DNA of 64,000 nucleotides from CAWDVK01 sp963805715 (GTDB lineage Bacteria; Actinomycetota; Actinomycetes; Streptosporangiales; Streptosporangiaceae), in assembly GCA_963805715.1 (NCBI GenBank), contig CAWDVK010000013.1, forward strand, positions 1 to 64,000, given 5' to 3'. Below are positions 1 to 9,248 of this stretch, one piece after another (the stretch's first letter is position 1; each line of letters starts with the position of its first letter). Made by a program: the position numbers and the translations under genes. The notes under the pieces were generated by a model. That model saw nothing but the letters and a program-made list of their open reading frames with translations. It ran no database searches and was not told where the DNA came from.

Positions 1-33
1 CGCCGGTCGTGGGTTCGAGCCCCACCCGCCCCA
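1..33 (+). tRNA. 3' part of a tRNA cut by the window edge, probably tRNA-Met/Ile (CAU)
   Basis: The T stem is GTGGG (9-13) paired with CCCAC (21-25), around the T loop TTCGAGC (14-20). The acceptor 3' strand CCGCCCC (26-32) and discriminator A33 follow, and CCA is not encoded. The anticodon lies outside the window. Its CAU identity is inferred from the second copy of this sequence at 1481, which is preceded by CTCATAATC, the usual CAU anticodon loop. The 3' end is repeated at 1481-1517, as expected for a tRNA used as an integration site. Confidence 0.75.
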
Positions 34-37
34 CTGT
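1..37 (+). repeat. Left copy of 37-bp tRNA-end direct repeat (att-like)
   Basis: Positions 1-37 match 1481-1517 with one mismatch (C22 against T1502) and diverge from position 38. The repeat covers the T arm, acceptor strand and four bases beyond the tRNA. Direct repeats of a tRNA 3' end flanking a short segment are the classic footprint of tyrosine-recombinase integration. No integrase is present in the 1.44 kb between the copies, so this would be a remnant or a passively mobilised islet. Confidence 0.55.
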
Positions 38-396
38 TCGAATTCCCACACCTTCAGTGCATTTACGGGCCGTCAAGTGGGTGTGACAGTGACATGTAAG
101 GCCGCTGGCCGCTGGTGCGCCAGTATGTCTGTCTGCCGCTGGCTACCTCACCTGCCCTCACGATGCCCGCCTGCCACCTGGTGGTGGACGTTGTCCTGCG
201 CGTCTATCGTCGGTCAGGAACGGTTGTTATAGGTGAAGCTGCTGCTCAGGCACCTTGTAGCGCAAGGGGCGGGGTCGTGGGATGAGTCCGTTCCCTGGGT
301 GCTGCCGCCGCAGAAGTGGCCGTGTTCCGGATACCCTGATTCCATGGTGGGCCGCTGGCTACCTCAGTTCCGGCTCCCCGGCGCTGCGTGAGCTTT
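34..396. other. Intergenic stretch, no gene seen
   Basis: No reading frame with coding character, recognisable RNA or repeat is visible between the tRNA end and the toxin-antitoxin promoter. It is the left flank of the segment bounded by the tRNA-end repeats. Confidence 0.4.
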
Positions 397-429
397 CAGT
401 AGTCGCTGCGGCGGCTACTGATGTATAAT
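397..429 (+). promoter_or_regulatory. Promoter and operator-like inverted repeat of the vapBC-like pair
   Basis: A perfect -10 hexamer TATAAT lies at 424-429, seven bases before the ATG at 437, so the message is probably leaderless. Immediately upstream is an inverted repeat, CAGTAGTCGC (397-406) and GCGGCTACTG (411-420), with 10-base arms, one mismatch and a 4-base spacer. It sits between the -35 and -10 positions. Ribbon-helix-helix antitoxins normally repress their own operon from such sites. No good -35 is visible. Confidence 0.5.
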
Positions 430-436
430 GTGGTGT

Positions 437-694
437 ATGAAGCGGACCAATATCTATCTGGATGAGGGCCAGTCTGCCGCTCTGGAGCGGCTCGCACGCA
501 CCCAGGGCATCTCGCGCGCTGAGCTGATCCGGCAGCTCATTGATCGGAGTATTGGCGCGTCAGGGGCGGCTGACCTGGACGCGGACCTGGACGCCATCCG
601 GGAGTCCTTTGGCATAGCTCGCGACGAGGACATCTTTCTCGGCCGCGGGTCCGACGAGCGCTCGCGGCACCTGGACCGGATGGCTGAGCTGTGA
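437..694 (+). CDS. Ribbon-helix-helix antitoxin (VapB/CopG-like)
   Basis: 85 aa. The N-terminus MKRTNIYLDEGQ is the DNA-binding beta strand typical of ribbon-helix-helix antitoxins, followed by two helices (about residues 12-42) and an acidic tail that would neutralise the toxin. An ATG at 428 is also in frame but lies inside the -10 hexamer, so 437 is chosen. The stop overlaps the toxin start by four bases, giving translational coupling. It should repress its own promoter through the inverted repeat just upstream. Family assignment is confident; the partner toxin class supports VapB. Confidence 0.8.
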   Translation: MKRTNIYLDEGQSAALERLARTQGISRAELIRQLIDRSIGASGAADLDADLDAIRESFGIARDEDIFLGRGSDERSRHLDRMAEL

Positions 695-1074
695 TCCTGG
701 TCGACAGCGACGTCCTCATCGCGAACCTGCGCGGCATTCCCGCAGCGCAGGACTGGCTGCTGGCAGCGCGGCGGGATACCGGCCCGTTCGCGGTGAGCGC
801 GGTCAGCCTGACCGAAGTGGCCGGCGGCATGAGATCTGCGGAGCGGCGGCAGGTCAGCCGCCTGCTTTCCAGCATGCGCGCGTTCCCGGTGACGGAGCGG
901 GTCGCATGGCGCGCCGCGGAGTTCATGCGCGAGCATCGGCGCTCGCATCAGGGGATCGGGCTCGGCGATTACTTGATCGCGGCCACAGCGGACGTGGAAG
1001 GGCTGGATCTCGCGACCCTCAACGTGCGTCATTACCCGATGATCAAAGATCTCCAGGCCCCGTTCCGGGTCTGA
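691..1074 (+). CDS. PIN-domain ribonuclease toxin (VapC-like)
   Basis: 127 aa with a GTG start inside the GTGA overlap with the antitoxin stop. The start MILVDSDVLI carries the first PIN acidic residues, SLTEVAGG supplies the conserved glutamate, and GLGDYLIAATA holds the later aspartate motif; the tail contains the usual LATLNVRHYP segment. Together these form the Mg2+-dependent RNase site of VapC toxins. The length is normal and all acidic positions are kept, so it looks intact. The pair lies between two copies of a tRNA 3' end, which suggests acquisition. Confidence 0.85.
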   Translation: MILVDSDVLIANLRGIPAAQDWLLAARRDTGPFAVSAVSLTEVAGGMRSAERRQVSRLLSSMRAFPVTERVAWRAAEFMREHRRSHQGIGLGDYLIAATADVEGLDLATLNVRHYPMIKDLQAPFRV

Positions 1075-1756
1075 CTCTCTTCTCCACGGCACCGTGTCGG
1101 CACGAGCGCCAGCGTGCCCGCGCCGCTGATCGCGCCGTATTCCTGACTGCTGAGCTGCGTGGATGCATCGGCAGCGGGTCGCCTCCGACCGTGGTGCATT
1201 CCTCGGTCGGCGCGAGAGCGCTGGTCCAGCGTCCATTCCCATCGCTCAGCCTTACCCAGGCAATGCGGATTGTCAGCAGAAGCGGCTGCAACAAGCCATC
1301 CGGGGCTAGGTGGTCATGTAGCTCAGCGTGATCGACTCAGGGACGCCGGGGGAGTCGTGCTGGCCGGGCCGTGCCAATGGCGATCCTGCGAAACGACCGC
1401 GCAGCGGGAAGCCTGGCGCAGCTGGAGAGACGTCTGCGCAGGTAGCGAACCCGGGCAGGCGGGTCAGCGTTCTCATAATCCGCCGGTCGTGGGTTCGAGC
1501 CTCACCCGCCCCACTGTGTGAAAGTCCTGCTCCGATGCACCTGACCTGCGGGAACGCTCGGCCTTCGTGATCTTGCTTGCCCATTCCTGTGTGCTGCCGT
1601 ATGCGGCCACAGGTGGCCAGCTGCAGGCCGCCGTGCCCAATACGGGCCCAAGTCAGCCCTGGCGCAGCGCTTCGCTTATCCGCGCGCGCTCCAGTGTTGA
1701 GCCGAGCAAGATCACCGTCACTGCGTGATGCCCTCCGGGGGGGGATCCGCTGGTTG
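1075..1756. other. Intergenic stretch carrying the right tRNA-end repeat, no gene seen
   Basis: No convincing reading frame. The only structure noted is tRNA-derived: a D-arm-like GTAGCTCAG at 1318-1326 and the CAU-anticodon-loop plus 3'-end copy at 1472-1517. The two pieces are too far apart, and the anticodon stem is mispaired (GCGTT against TCCGC), so this is not a working tRNA. The right part (about 1520-1756) is the downstream region of the minus-strand exporter operon. Confidence 0.4.
1481..1517 (+). repeat. Right copy of tRNA-end direct repeat (att-like)
   Basis: It repeats 1-37 with one substitution. The T stem still pairs because the change makes a G-U pair. The nine bases before it (1472-1480, CTCATAATC) look like the CAU anticodon loop and the start of its 3' stem, so the duplicated tRNA segment may extend further left than the window lets one compare. 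Confidence 0.55.
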
Positions 1757-2758
1757 CTAGGCGTCGCGGCGGAGGACCACGATCGCTGTCACGGCGATGA
1801 GGGCGGCGGCGAGGAGCACGAAGATGCCGGTCTCGATGCCCTGGAATGCCCAGTACCGGCTGGCGGGCTGATAGCTGATGAACCCGCGGTATCCGTGAGC
1901 AGTCAGGCAGGAAGCTGTCTTGAGCGGACTCTGGAAGGCGAGCGCCCGGCATGCGGACGGCATGTTGCTGATGCTGATGGGCAAGCCGTTGATGTTGACG
2001 GAAATGCCCCCGCCGTGGGGCTGGCTGCTCGGTACTTGGCCGCCCGGGCCAACGAGGCCCCCCGAGACCAGCCAGTAGGACCCTGCTGGCGGGGCCGGGG
2101 GGTGGAGGAAGTTGTAGGTCTTGCTGAGCGCGGTCAGGTAGTGCGAGCGGAGGTCTTGCCCGATCACCAGGCGCAGGAAGGTGAAGACGGCGATGGTGAT
2201 GGCCAGCGCGGGCAGGGTTCGGCGGAGCAGCGCGCCGGCGGCGATGCCGAGGGCGACCGCGAACAGCGCGTAGCCGACGGGGACGATGCCCTGGATGTCG
2301 AACTGGCCGGGCTGGAAGTTCTGGTGGTTGAGGGCGTTCACCGGGCTGGACCACCAGGTGACGAGGGCCGAGACGGCGCCGCCCCAGACGGCTGCGGCGA
2401 GCAGGGCCCAGCCGGCCTTGACGGTGAGCCAGCGGCCGCGGGTGATGCTCTGCATCCAGGCGAACTGGCTGGTGCCGGTTTCGAGTTCCCGGGCCACCAG
2501 CGGTCCGCCCCAGAACACTCCCAGCAGGCACGGCACCACCACGGTCAGCGTGGCCAGAAGCGACAGCACGGGGGTACCCAGGGTCAGGGTATTCGCGAGG
2601 TTGCCGCAGGTATGGCTGGCGGCGCACGAGGTGAGGGCGGACCGGTACTGCGACGCCATCTGCCGGCCGGTGACCAGCAGCAGGACCGCGAACGCGGCGA
2701 GGGCGGCGGCGGCGAGGTACGCCTGGTTGCGGTGCTGGCGCCAGACAAGCCAGGTCAT
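1757..2758 (-). CDS. ABC-2 type exporter permease
   Basis: 333 aa, starting at MTWLVWRQHR. Six hydrophobic segments can be seen, the first around residues 13-31, then around GTPVLSLLATLTVVVPCLLG, WALLAAAVWGGAVSALVTW, the VGYALFAVALGIAAGALL pair, and a last one just before the C-terminal VVLRRDA. This is the usual layout of transporter permeases paired with an ABC ATPase and a GntR/YtrA regulator. It overlaps the ATPase stop by four bases. A long extracellular-looking segment rich in Gly, Pro and Ser (about residues 210-290) precedes the last helix. Substrate unknown; related systems respond to antibiotics or membrane stress. Confidence 0.8.
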   Translation of the reverse strand: MTWLVWRQHRNQAYLAAAALAAFAVLLLVTGRQMASQYRSALTSCAASHTCGNLANTLTLGTPVLSLLATLTVVVPCLLGVFWGGPLVARELETGTSQFAWMQSITRGRWLTVKAGWALLAAAVWGGAVSALVTWWSSPVNALNHQNFQPGQFDIQGIVPVGYALFAVALGIAAGALLRRTLPALAITIAVFTFLRLVIGQDLRSHYLTALSKTYNFLHPPAPPAGSYWLVSGGLVGPGGQVPSSQPHGGGISVNINGLPISISNMPSACRALAFQSPLKTASCLTAHGYRGFISYQPASRYWAFQGIETGIFVLLAAALIAVTAIVVLRRDA

Positions 2759-3672
2759 TGATCTTCTCCAACCGTGGTCAGATGGGCGAACGCTGGCGGG
2801 GCGCCCTGGCCAAGGTAACCGAGTACCAGTTCTTCGAGGCCGACGTCGGCGGCCTCCCAGGCGGGATCGACGACCGGGCCGGCTACACGGATGAGCAGGG
2901 TGCTCTGCCGGGCGGTGTGGGTAGCCTGCACGAGTGTGTGGGCCTTCTCGATCGCCGTGGTGTCCTTGCGCGGGCCGACCAGGACCTGATGCTCGGCGAG
3001 CACCGTGTCGATGTCGCCGCACAGCTGGACCCGGGATGCCGCCAGCAGGATGAGGTGGTCGCAGACCCGTTCCATGTCGGCGATCAGATGCGAGGACAGC
3101 ACGACGGTCAGCCCGCCGATGGCCACCGCGTCGGCCAGGGTGGCCAGGAACTGCCGCCGGGCGAGCGGGTCGAGCGCCGCGACGGGCTCGTCGAGCAGCA
3201 GCAGCCGGGGCCGTTTGGCCAGCGTCAGCGACAGCGCCAGCTGGGCACGCTGGCCTCCGGACAGCGTGCCCACCGTCTGGTCAAGCGGGATGTTCAGGCC
3301 TTTCAGCCGCTGCCGCACGGACGCGGCGTCCCAGCGGGGGTTGAGGTGCGCGCCGACGGCGATGTGATCCTCGGCGGACAGGCGCCGGTACAGCGGGATC
3401 TCCTGGGCGAGGAAGCCGATCCCGGCCAGGAAGGCCGGGTCCTGGCGCGGTGTGCCGCCGAGCACCGTGACCTCGCCGCCGGTCGGCTTGGCCAGCCCGC
3501 TGAGCACTCGCAGCAGAGTGGTCTTGCCGGCGCCGTTCGGGCCGATCAGCGCGGATATCCGGCCCTCGGGAACGGTGATGGTGCAATCGGCGAGGGCGGT
3601 GACCTTGCGGTAGCGTTTCGCCAGCCCGCGGGTCTCGATCACGGGAGGGGCTGCATCCTGGGGATCCATCAC
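2755..3672 (-). CDS. ABC exporter ATP-binding protein
   Basis: 305 aa. The Walker A GPNGAGKTT lies at residues 44-52, the Q-loop near residue 90, the signature LSGGQ at 137-141 and Walker B LLLLDEP at 157-163, followed by the switch histidine in SSHL. The C-terminal 80 residues form the small accessory domain seen in exporter ATPases of the CcmA class. It sits between the regulator and the permease with four-base overlaps at both ends, so the three genes are translated as one unit. It should energise the neighbouring permease. An alternative start one codon downstream is possible (MMDP). Confidence 0.9.
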   Translation of the reverse strand: MMDPQDAAPPVIETRGLAKRYRKVTALADCTITVPEGRISALIGPNGAGKTTLLRVLSGLAKPTGGEVTVLGGTPRQDPAFLAGIGFLAQEIPLYRRLSAEDHIAVGAHLNPRWDAASVRQRLKGLNIPLDQTVGTLSGGQRAQLALSLTLAKRPRLLLLDEPVAALDPLARRQFLATLADAVAIGGLTVVLSSHLIADMERVCDHLILLAASRVQLCGDIDTVLAEHQVLVGPRKDTTAIEKAHTLVQATHTARQSTLLIRVAGPVVDPAWEAADVGLEELVLGYLGQGAPPAFAHLTTVGEDQ

Positions 3673-4067
3673 GCGATCTCCTCCTCGGCCGCTGCCTGCA
3701 GCGTGACGCGCAGCAGCGATTCGATCGACTCGTCGTCCAGTCCGGCCTGGCGGGCGCCGCGCACCCAGTGGGCCAGGCTGCGGGCCAGCCGCGAATGCGT
3801 GCCGGGAGGCGGGCCGGGCGGCCGGCGTACCACGAACGTGCCATGACCGGCCCGGGGTTCGACCAGGCCGTCGCGCTCCAGGTCGCGGTAGGCCTTGAGC
3901 ACGGTGTTGGGGTTGACCGCCGTCGCCGCGACGACTTCCCGCACCGTGGGGAGCTTGTCGCCCACGTCGAGCACGCCCATCCGGAGCGCCTGCCGGACTT
4001 GCTGGACGATCTGCAGGTACGGCGGCACGACCGAGCGGCCATCGAGCCTGAAGCTGATCACGGTCAC
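3669..4067 (-). CDS. GntR-family regulator, YtrA type
   Basis: 132 aa, GTG start preceded by GAGGAC at a good distance. The N-terminal winged helix-turn-helix of GntR regulators is clear, with PPYLQIVQQVRQALRMG, then KLPTVREV and the recognition segment VNPNTVLKAYRDLERDGLV, ending in the GHGTFV wing. The short all-helical C-terminus (about residues 80-132) is the YtrA class, which lacks a large ligand domain and is usually encoded next to ABC exporters, as here. It probably represses this operon from the palindrome overlapping its own -10. Confidence 0.88.
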   Translation of the reverse strand: MTVISFRLDGRSVVPPYLQIVQQVRQALRMGVLDVGDKLPTVREVVAATAVNPNTVLKAYRDLERDGLVEPRAGHGTFVVRRPPGPPPGTHSRLARSLAHWVRGARQAGLDDESIESLLRVTLQAAAEEEIA

Positions 4068-4073
4068 GTCCTC

Positions 4074-4121
4074 AAAGTACTATTGAGTTAAGACTTTAGA
4101 TTCATCCAGTACAGCTGTCAA
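4074..4121 (-). promoter_or_regulatory. Promoter and operator of the GntR/ABC operon
   Basis: Read on the minus strand, TTGACA (4121-4116) and TAAAGT (4098-4093) are separated by 17 bases, a sigma-70-type promoter starting near 4086. A dyad AAAGT..TA (4074-4082) and TA..ACTTT (4089-4097) overlaps the -10 and the start site. YtrA-type regulators bind inverted repeats at this position in their own promoter, so this is the likely operator. The function is inferred; the sequence elements are seen directly. Confidence 0.6.
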
Positions 4122-4420
4122 CGGCTGGCTTCGGCGGCGCGGCGAGACGGCTCTGCTATGGCTCACCCCTTAAACTCCCTGCCGACTCGCTAGCAACGGA
4201 CAATGGAAGCGTGGCGCTGATCCAGGAGCGGCATCGACCTACGCGGACGGAGTTCGCATCGAGAGGATCAGGGGGTTGAAACTCCCCTCAGCGCTCGTCC
4301 TGCGGCTCTTACCAGGGCCGTATGAGATCGGCGATAAGAAGAGGATGAGAACCAGCGCGTCGTCCATCGCCGGATCGACCATCGTGCTGCCCTGGCCATC
4401 ATCCGGTAGCGTTGCGTAGC
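4122..4420. other. Intergenic region between divergent exporter operon and PIN gene end
   Basis: About 300 bases with no coding frame, RNA or repeat that could be supported. It lies upstream of the GntR operon and downstream of the minus-strand PIN/AbrB pair. Confidence 0.4.
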
Positions 4421-4786
4421 TCAGCGGACCTGCCGTATCCGCCCACTGGTTCCCCAGGCCTGGTCAGCTGTCCATATGTCGGCATCCAGCCGGTCACCGA
4501 GCGCCATGCACAGCCGGTCGGCGAGAGATAGCCCCTCGCCAGGCACCCACTTGCGGGCCGCCCATTCAGCATCGGCGACTGTCACCGCCTCGACCTGGAC
4601 TCCAAAGCTGACCAGTAGCGATCGGGACAGGTCCCAGTTGCGACCATGCGCGCGGATCTTCTGGGCGACCTCCGACCAGTTAGCGGCGCCGCAGGCGCCA
4701 CCGTCCCGGAGTGCCTCTTCGACTTGACCTGCCCCCTGCTCGCCCTGCAGGAAGGTGAGCAGCGCAGACGCATCGAAGACGTTCAC
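4421..4786 (-). CDS. PIN-domain toxin, second TA pair
   Basis: 121 aa. MNVFDASALL gives the first acidic residue of the PIN fold, NWSEVAQK the conserved glutamate, LSLADRLCMALG the third acidic position, and DIWTADQAW the last. The order and spacing match VapC-type RNases, and the length is normal. The start overlaps the antitoxin stop by four bases. The antitoxin is of the AbrB fold rather than the ribbon-helix-helix fold used by the pair at 437-1074, so the two modules are unlikely to be recent duplicates. Confidence 0.82.
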   Translation of the reverse strand: MNVFDASALLTFLQGEQGAGQVEEALRDGGACGAANWSEVAQKIRAHGRNWDLSRSLLVSFGVQVEAVTVADAEWAARKWVPGEGLSLADRLCMALGDRLDADIWTADQAWGTSGRIRQVR

Positions 4787-5028
4787 GCCACATCTTCGGC
4801 GGCCGCCTCTGCGCGGCGCTCAGAGAGGAGTTCGCTCACCAGATCCAGGCCAGCAAGATCTGTCCGCACCAATTCTTGAAGCTGCGGACGGGTCAGGAGC
4901 ACCAGTCCTGTCGGTGTCTCAAGCATGATCAGGGTGGTACCCTCCGCGAGCCCAGCCCGCTCTCTCAGGTCAGCGGGGATGACCAGCCGGCCCCGGTCTC
5001 CCATGACTACCTGATACGTCCCACTCAT
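4783..5028 (-). CDS. AbrB/MazE-fold antitoxin
   Basis: 81 aa. Residues 1-45 form the swapped-hairpin AbrB domain, with YQVVMGDRGRLVIPADLRE as the characteristic strand-loop-strand motif. The acidic tail ending AEAAAEDVA would wrap the partner PIN toxin. It is first in a two-gene operon with a four-base overlap. A TACTTT hexamer lies six bases upstream of the ATG on the minus strand, so the message may be leaderless. Related vapB genes of this class are autorepressors. Confidence 0.82.
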   Translation of the reverse strand: MSGTYQVVMGDRGRLVIPADLRERAGLAEGTTLIMLETPTGLVLLTRPQLQELVRTDLAGLDLVSELLSERRAEAAAEDVA

Positions 5029-5089
5029 ACATTGAAAGTACCACTCGCGCGCAAGACACGGGAGCTGGCCAAGATTGCCATTGCGCTAG

Positions 5090-5218
5090 GCCCTGCGCGA
5101 CCTCGCGCGACTGCGCCAGGTCCGCGACCGGATCGACCGGGAGTACGCGCAGCCGCTGGACGTGGAGGGGCTCGCCAGCGGCGCGCGGGGATGCCGCCGT
5201 GCGTGGCGGAACAGGTGA
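5090..5218 (+). pseudogene. Remnant of an AraC-family regulator
   Basis: The frame reads LRDLARLRQVRDRIDREYAQ, then PLDVEGLASGAR, the first helix of the AraC DNA-binding domain as found in small actinobacterial regulators encoded beside VOC (glyoxalase-like) genes. An in-frame TAG at 5087 removes the start. After about 33 recognisable residues the frame runs into unrelated sequence and a TGA at 5216, so the rest of the roughly 280-residue protein is gone. A truncated VOC gene follows, matching the usual gene order of such pairs. Confidence 0.6.
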
Positions 5219-5276
5219 CCAGACCGGTCAGGAATCGAGAAGCGCCGGTCATCGAGCCGCAGCTAGCCTGACTGCC

Positions 5277-5462
5277 ATGGACATCACCATTCACGCGAGC
5301 TTCCTCCCGCATGACGACCCGGACGCCTCCCTGGCCTTCTATCGCGACGCCCTCGGCTTCGAGGTCCGCAACAACGTCGGATACGGCGGGATGCGCTGGA
5401 TCACGGCCGGCCCTGCCGGCCAGCCCGGCACGTCGATTTCCGGGCTTCCGGTTCGTCTCTAG
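5277..5462 (+). pseudogene. Truncated VOC/glyoxalase-like protein
   Basis: 61 codons from the ATG at 5277. MDITIHASFLPHDDPDASLA and FYRDALGFEVRNNVGYGGMR form the first beta-alpha-beta-beta module of a VOC dioxygenase/glyoxalase fold. Homologues are about 140 residues and continue with a second module that carries the other metal ligands. Here the frame loses similarity after AGPAGQPGTSI and stops 9 codons later. Neither other frame restores the missing half, so this is a deletion rather than a simple frameshift. It is the natural neighbour of the AraC remnant just upstream. Confidence 0.65.
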
Positions 5463-5512
5463 GCTCGACAAGACACACCGGGTCGATGTGACCCACGACT
5501 TCAGGAGTGATC

Positions 5513-5869
5513 ATGACCAGCTCTGCTACCCAGGGAATCAAGACCGTGCTGCATCCCGTCTCCGACCTGGGGACGGCCAAGGCGGTGTACGCCGCCCTGC
5601 TCGGCGTACCGCCGCAGGTCGATGAGTCCTACTACGTCGGCTTCGAGGCCGCGGGCCAGCACATCGGGCTGGTGCCGGGCGGTGGAGCGCAGGGCATGAC
5701 CTCGCCGGTGGCCTACTGGCACGTGCCGGACATCGAGGCGAAGCTGGCCGAGGTGACCGCCGCGGGTGCCATCGTGAAGGAGCCCGCGCGCGACGTCGGT
5801 GGCGGGCGCCTGGTGGCCACCGTCACCGACCTCGATGGCAACGTCCTCGGGCTGCTTCAGGACCGATGA
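5513..5869 (+). CDS. VOC family protein (glyoxalase/bleomycin-resistance fold)
   Basis: 118 aa with the ATG at 5513 five bases after AGGAG; a GTG at 5507 is also in frame but overlaps that ribosome site. The two VOC half-modules are visible: residues about 8-60 (KTVLHPVSDLGTAKAVYAAL) and about 65-118 (SPVAYWHVPDIEAKL, VTDLDGNVLGL). The family includes metal-dependent glyoxalases and binding proteins. Substrate cannot be told. Unlike its neighbours on both sides it is complete. Its stop overlaps the start of the truncated PNPOx-like gene by four bases. Confidence 0.8.
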   Translation: MTSSATQGIKTVLHPVSDLGTAKAVYAALLGVPPQVDESYYVGFEAAGQHIGLVPGGGAQGMTSPVAYWHVPDIEAKLAEVTAAGAIVKEPARDVGGGRLVATVTDLDGNVLGLLQDR

Positions 5870-6141
5870 GTGCCGGCACCCGCTCCCGTGCTCGGCGCCG
5901 TCGCGACACCGGGCATCGGCTCACCCACGACGCCGATGTCTGGTTGGCGAGCGCCTCGGCGGACGGTGCGCCGTATCTAGTGCCGCTGTCCTTCGACTGG
6001 GACCGCGAGGCGCTGCTGGTGGCCACGTCGGCGGACAGCACGACCGGCAGGAACCCTGGCTGCAACCAGACATATTTCTCGAAACGGGTCAGCTCGGGCC
6101 CGCCGACGCCGACGGAGACAGCGAAGGCGGCGCCCGCCTAA
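5866..6141 (+). pseudogene. Truncated pyridoxamine-phosphate-oxidase-like flavoprotein
   Basis: The start ATG overlaps the VOC stop (ATGA). The first 60 residues (RLTHDADVWLASASADGAPY, LVPLSFDWDREALLVATSAD) match the N-terminal strands of PNPOx-like, F420- or FMN-binding split-barrel proteins, which are normally about 140-150 residues. After STTGRN the expected continuation is absent. Removing one C of the CCC run at 6055-6057 would recover a few family residues (NLAAT) but not the remaining core, so more than one change has occurred. It probably makes no functional enzyme. Confidence 0.6.
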
Positions 6142-6161
6142 CAGATGGAGACACGACGAGC

Positions 6162-8546
<2,385 letters not shown>

Positions 8547-8593
8547 CCGAGGCCCTCGCGGACACGCCGCGACGGCCGGATAGGCTGCCGGGG

Positions 8594-8917
8594 ATGGCAG
8601 AAACCAATACAGAACGACTGATCATGCGCGATTGGCGGGAGTCCGACCTGGCGCCGTGGGCTGCGATGAACGCCGATCCGGAGGTCCGGCAGTTCCTCGG
8701 CCCGGTGCTGACCTTCGAGCGGTCGTCAGCATGGGTCCTGAACTTCCAGGACGACCTAGACCGGAACGGCTTCGGGTTCCGGGCCGTGCAGGTCCGCGAA
8801 TCCGGCCAGTTCATCGGCTTCACGGGGCTGCAGCTGCTGGATGACGCGATGCCGTTCACAGGTGTGTTCCGAAAGCCAGGGGACTCTCAGCACGCATCCG
8901 CCGCAGACCAGAGCTAG
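8594..8917 (+). pseudogene. Truncated GNAT acetyltransferase (RimJ/RimL-like)
   Basis: The first 80 residues follow the RimL-type GNAT N-terminus (TERLIMRDWRESDLAPWAAM, then VRQFLGPVLTFERS and GFGFRAVQVRESGQFIGFTG). The protein should be about 170-180 residues. Similarity ends at DDAMPFTG, just before the segment that binds the acetyl-CoA pyrophosphate, and the frame ends 21 codons later. Without that motif it cannot bind cofactor. The missing part is not found in the other frames downstream, so a deletion is likely. Confidence 0.65.
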
Positions 8918-8994
8918 CCGGACAGCCCGCGCAAAATCCGGATGACCATACGCTGAGCACATGCCCTGCCGGGCAATGCCACTGAACGTCGAAG

Positions 8995-9242
8995 CCGTGG
9001 CCTGCGCCCGGTTGGTGCGGCGATCAGCTGATCGCCCGCTGTACTGGGCCGCCGTCCGCCAGGTCCGCTACCTGGCCGGGCTCGACCCGAGCACGGCTGC
9101 AGCATCGGCGTCCGTCATCGCCCCGCCCGCCGGCCGTGACGGCCAGCCGGGAAGTGCGCACGGCAGGGCATGTAACGCCGGAATGGCTCTAGAATGGCGG
9201 ATCTCCCGGTCAGGCCGTGGGTTCGAGCCCCGCAGGCCACGG
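8995..9242 (+). other. tRNA-like 3' end with a distant complementary acceptor strand
   Basis: At 9217-9241 a T stem GTGGG/CCCGC closes the loop TTCGAGC, followed by AGGCCAC and a G, exactly a tRNA T arm plus acceptor strand, resembling tRNA-His. A 12-base perfect complement of its end (CCGTGGCCTGCG, 8995-9006) lies 225 bases upstream, where a 5' acceptor strand would begin. No proper anticodon arm is found between them, so it is not a normal tRNA. It may be an integration-site remnant or a tRNA interrupted by insertion. Confidence 0.3.
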
Positions 9243-9248
9243 TGACCG

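Noticed and set aside
1318..1517. A complete tRNA with an intron, from D-arm-like GTAGCTCAG to the 3' end at 1513
   Set aside because: The acceptor strands do not pair, the anticodon stem is mispaired and the gap is about 140 bases; it is better explained as a 3'-end copy.
1577..2761. Long plus-strand open frame of 394 codons opposite the exporter permease
   Set aside because: It is the high-GC antisense shadow of the minus-strand permease, which has clear membrane helices and four-base coupling to its ATPase.
8995..9242. selC (tRNA-Sec) for the selenoprotein
   Set aside because: No TCA anticodon arm or long variable arm is present; only a T arm and acceptor strand are seen.
8961..9245. 94-codon open frame ending in the tRNA-like sequence
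   Set aside because: No family character or ribosome site, and its last codons are the tRNA T arm.
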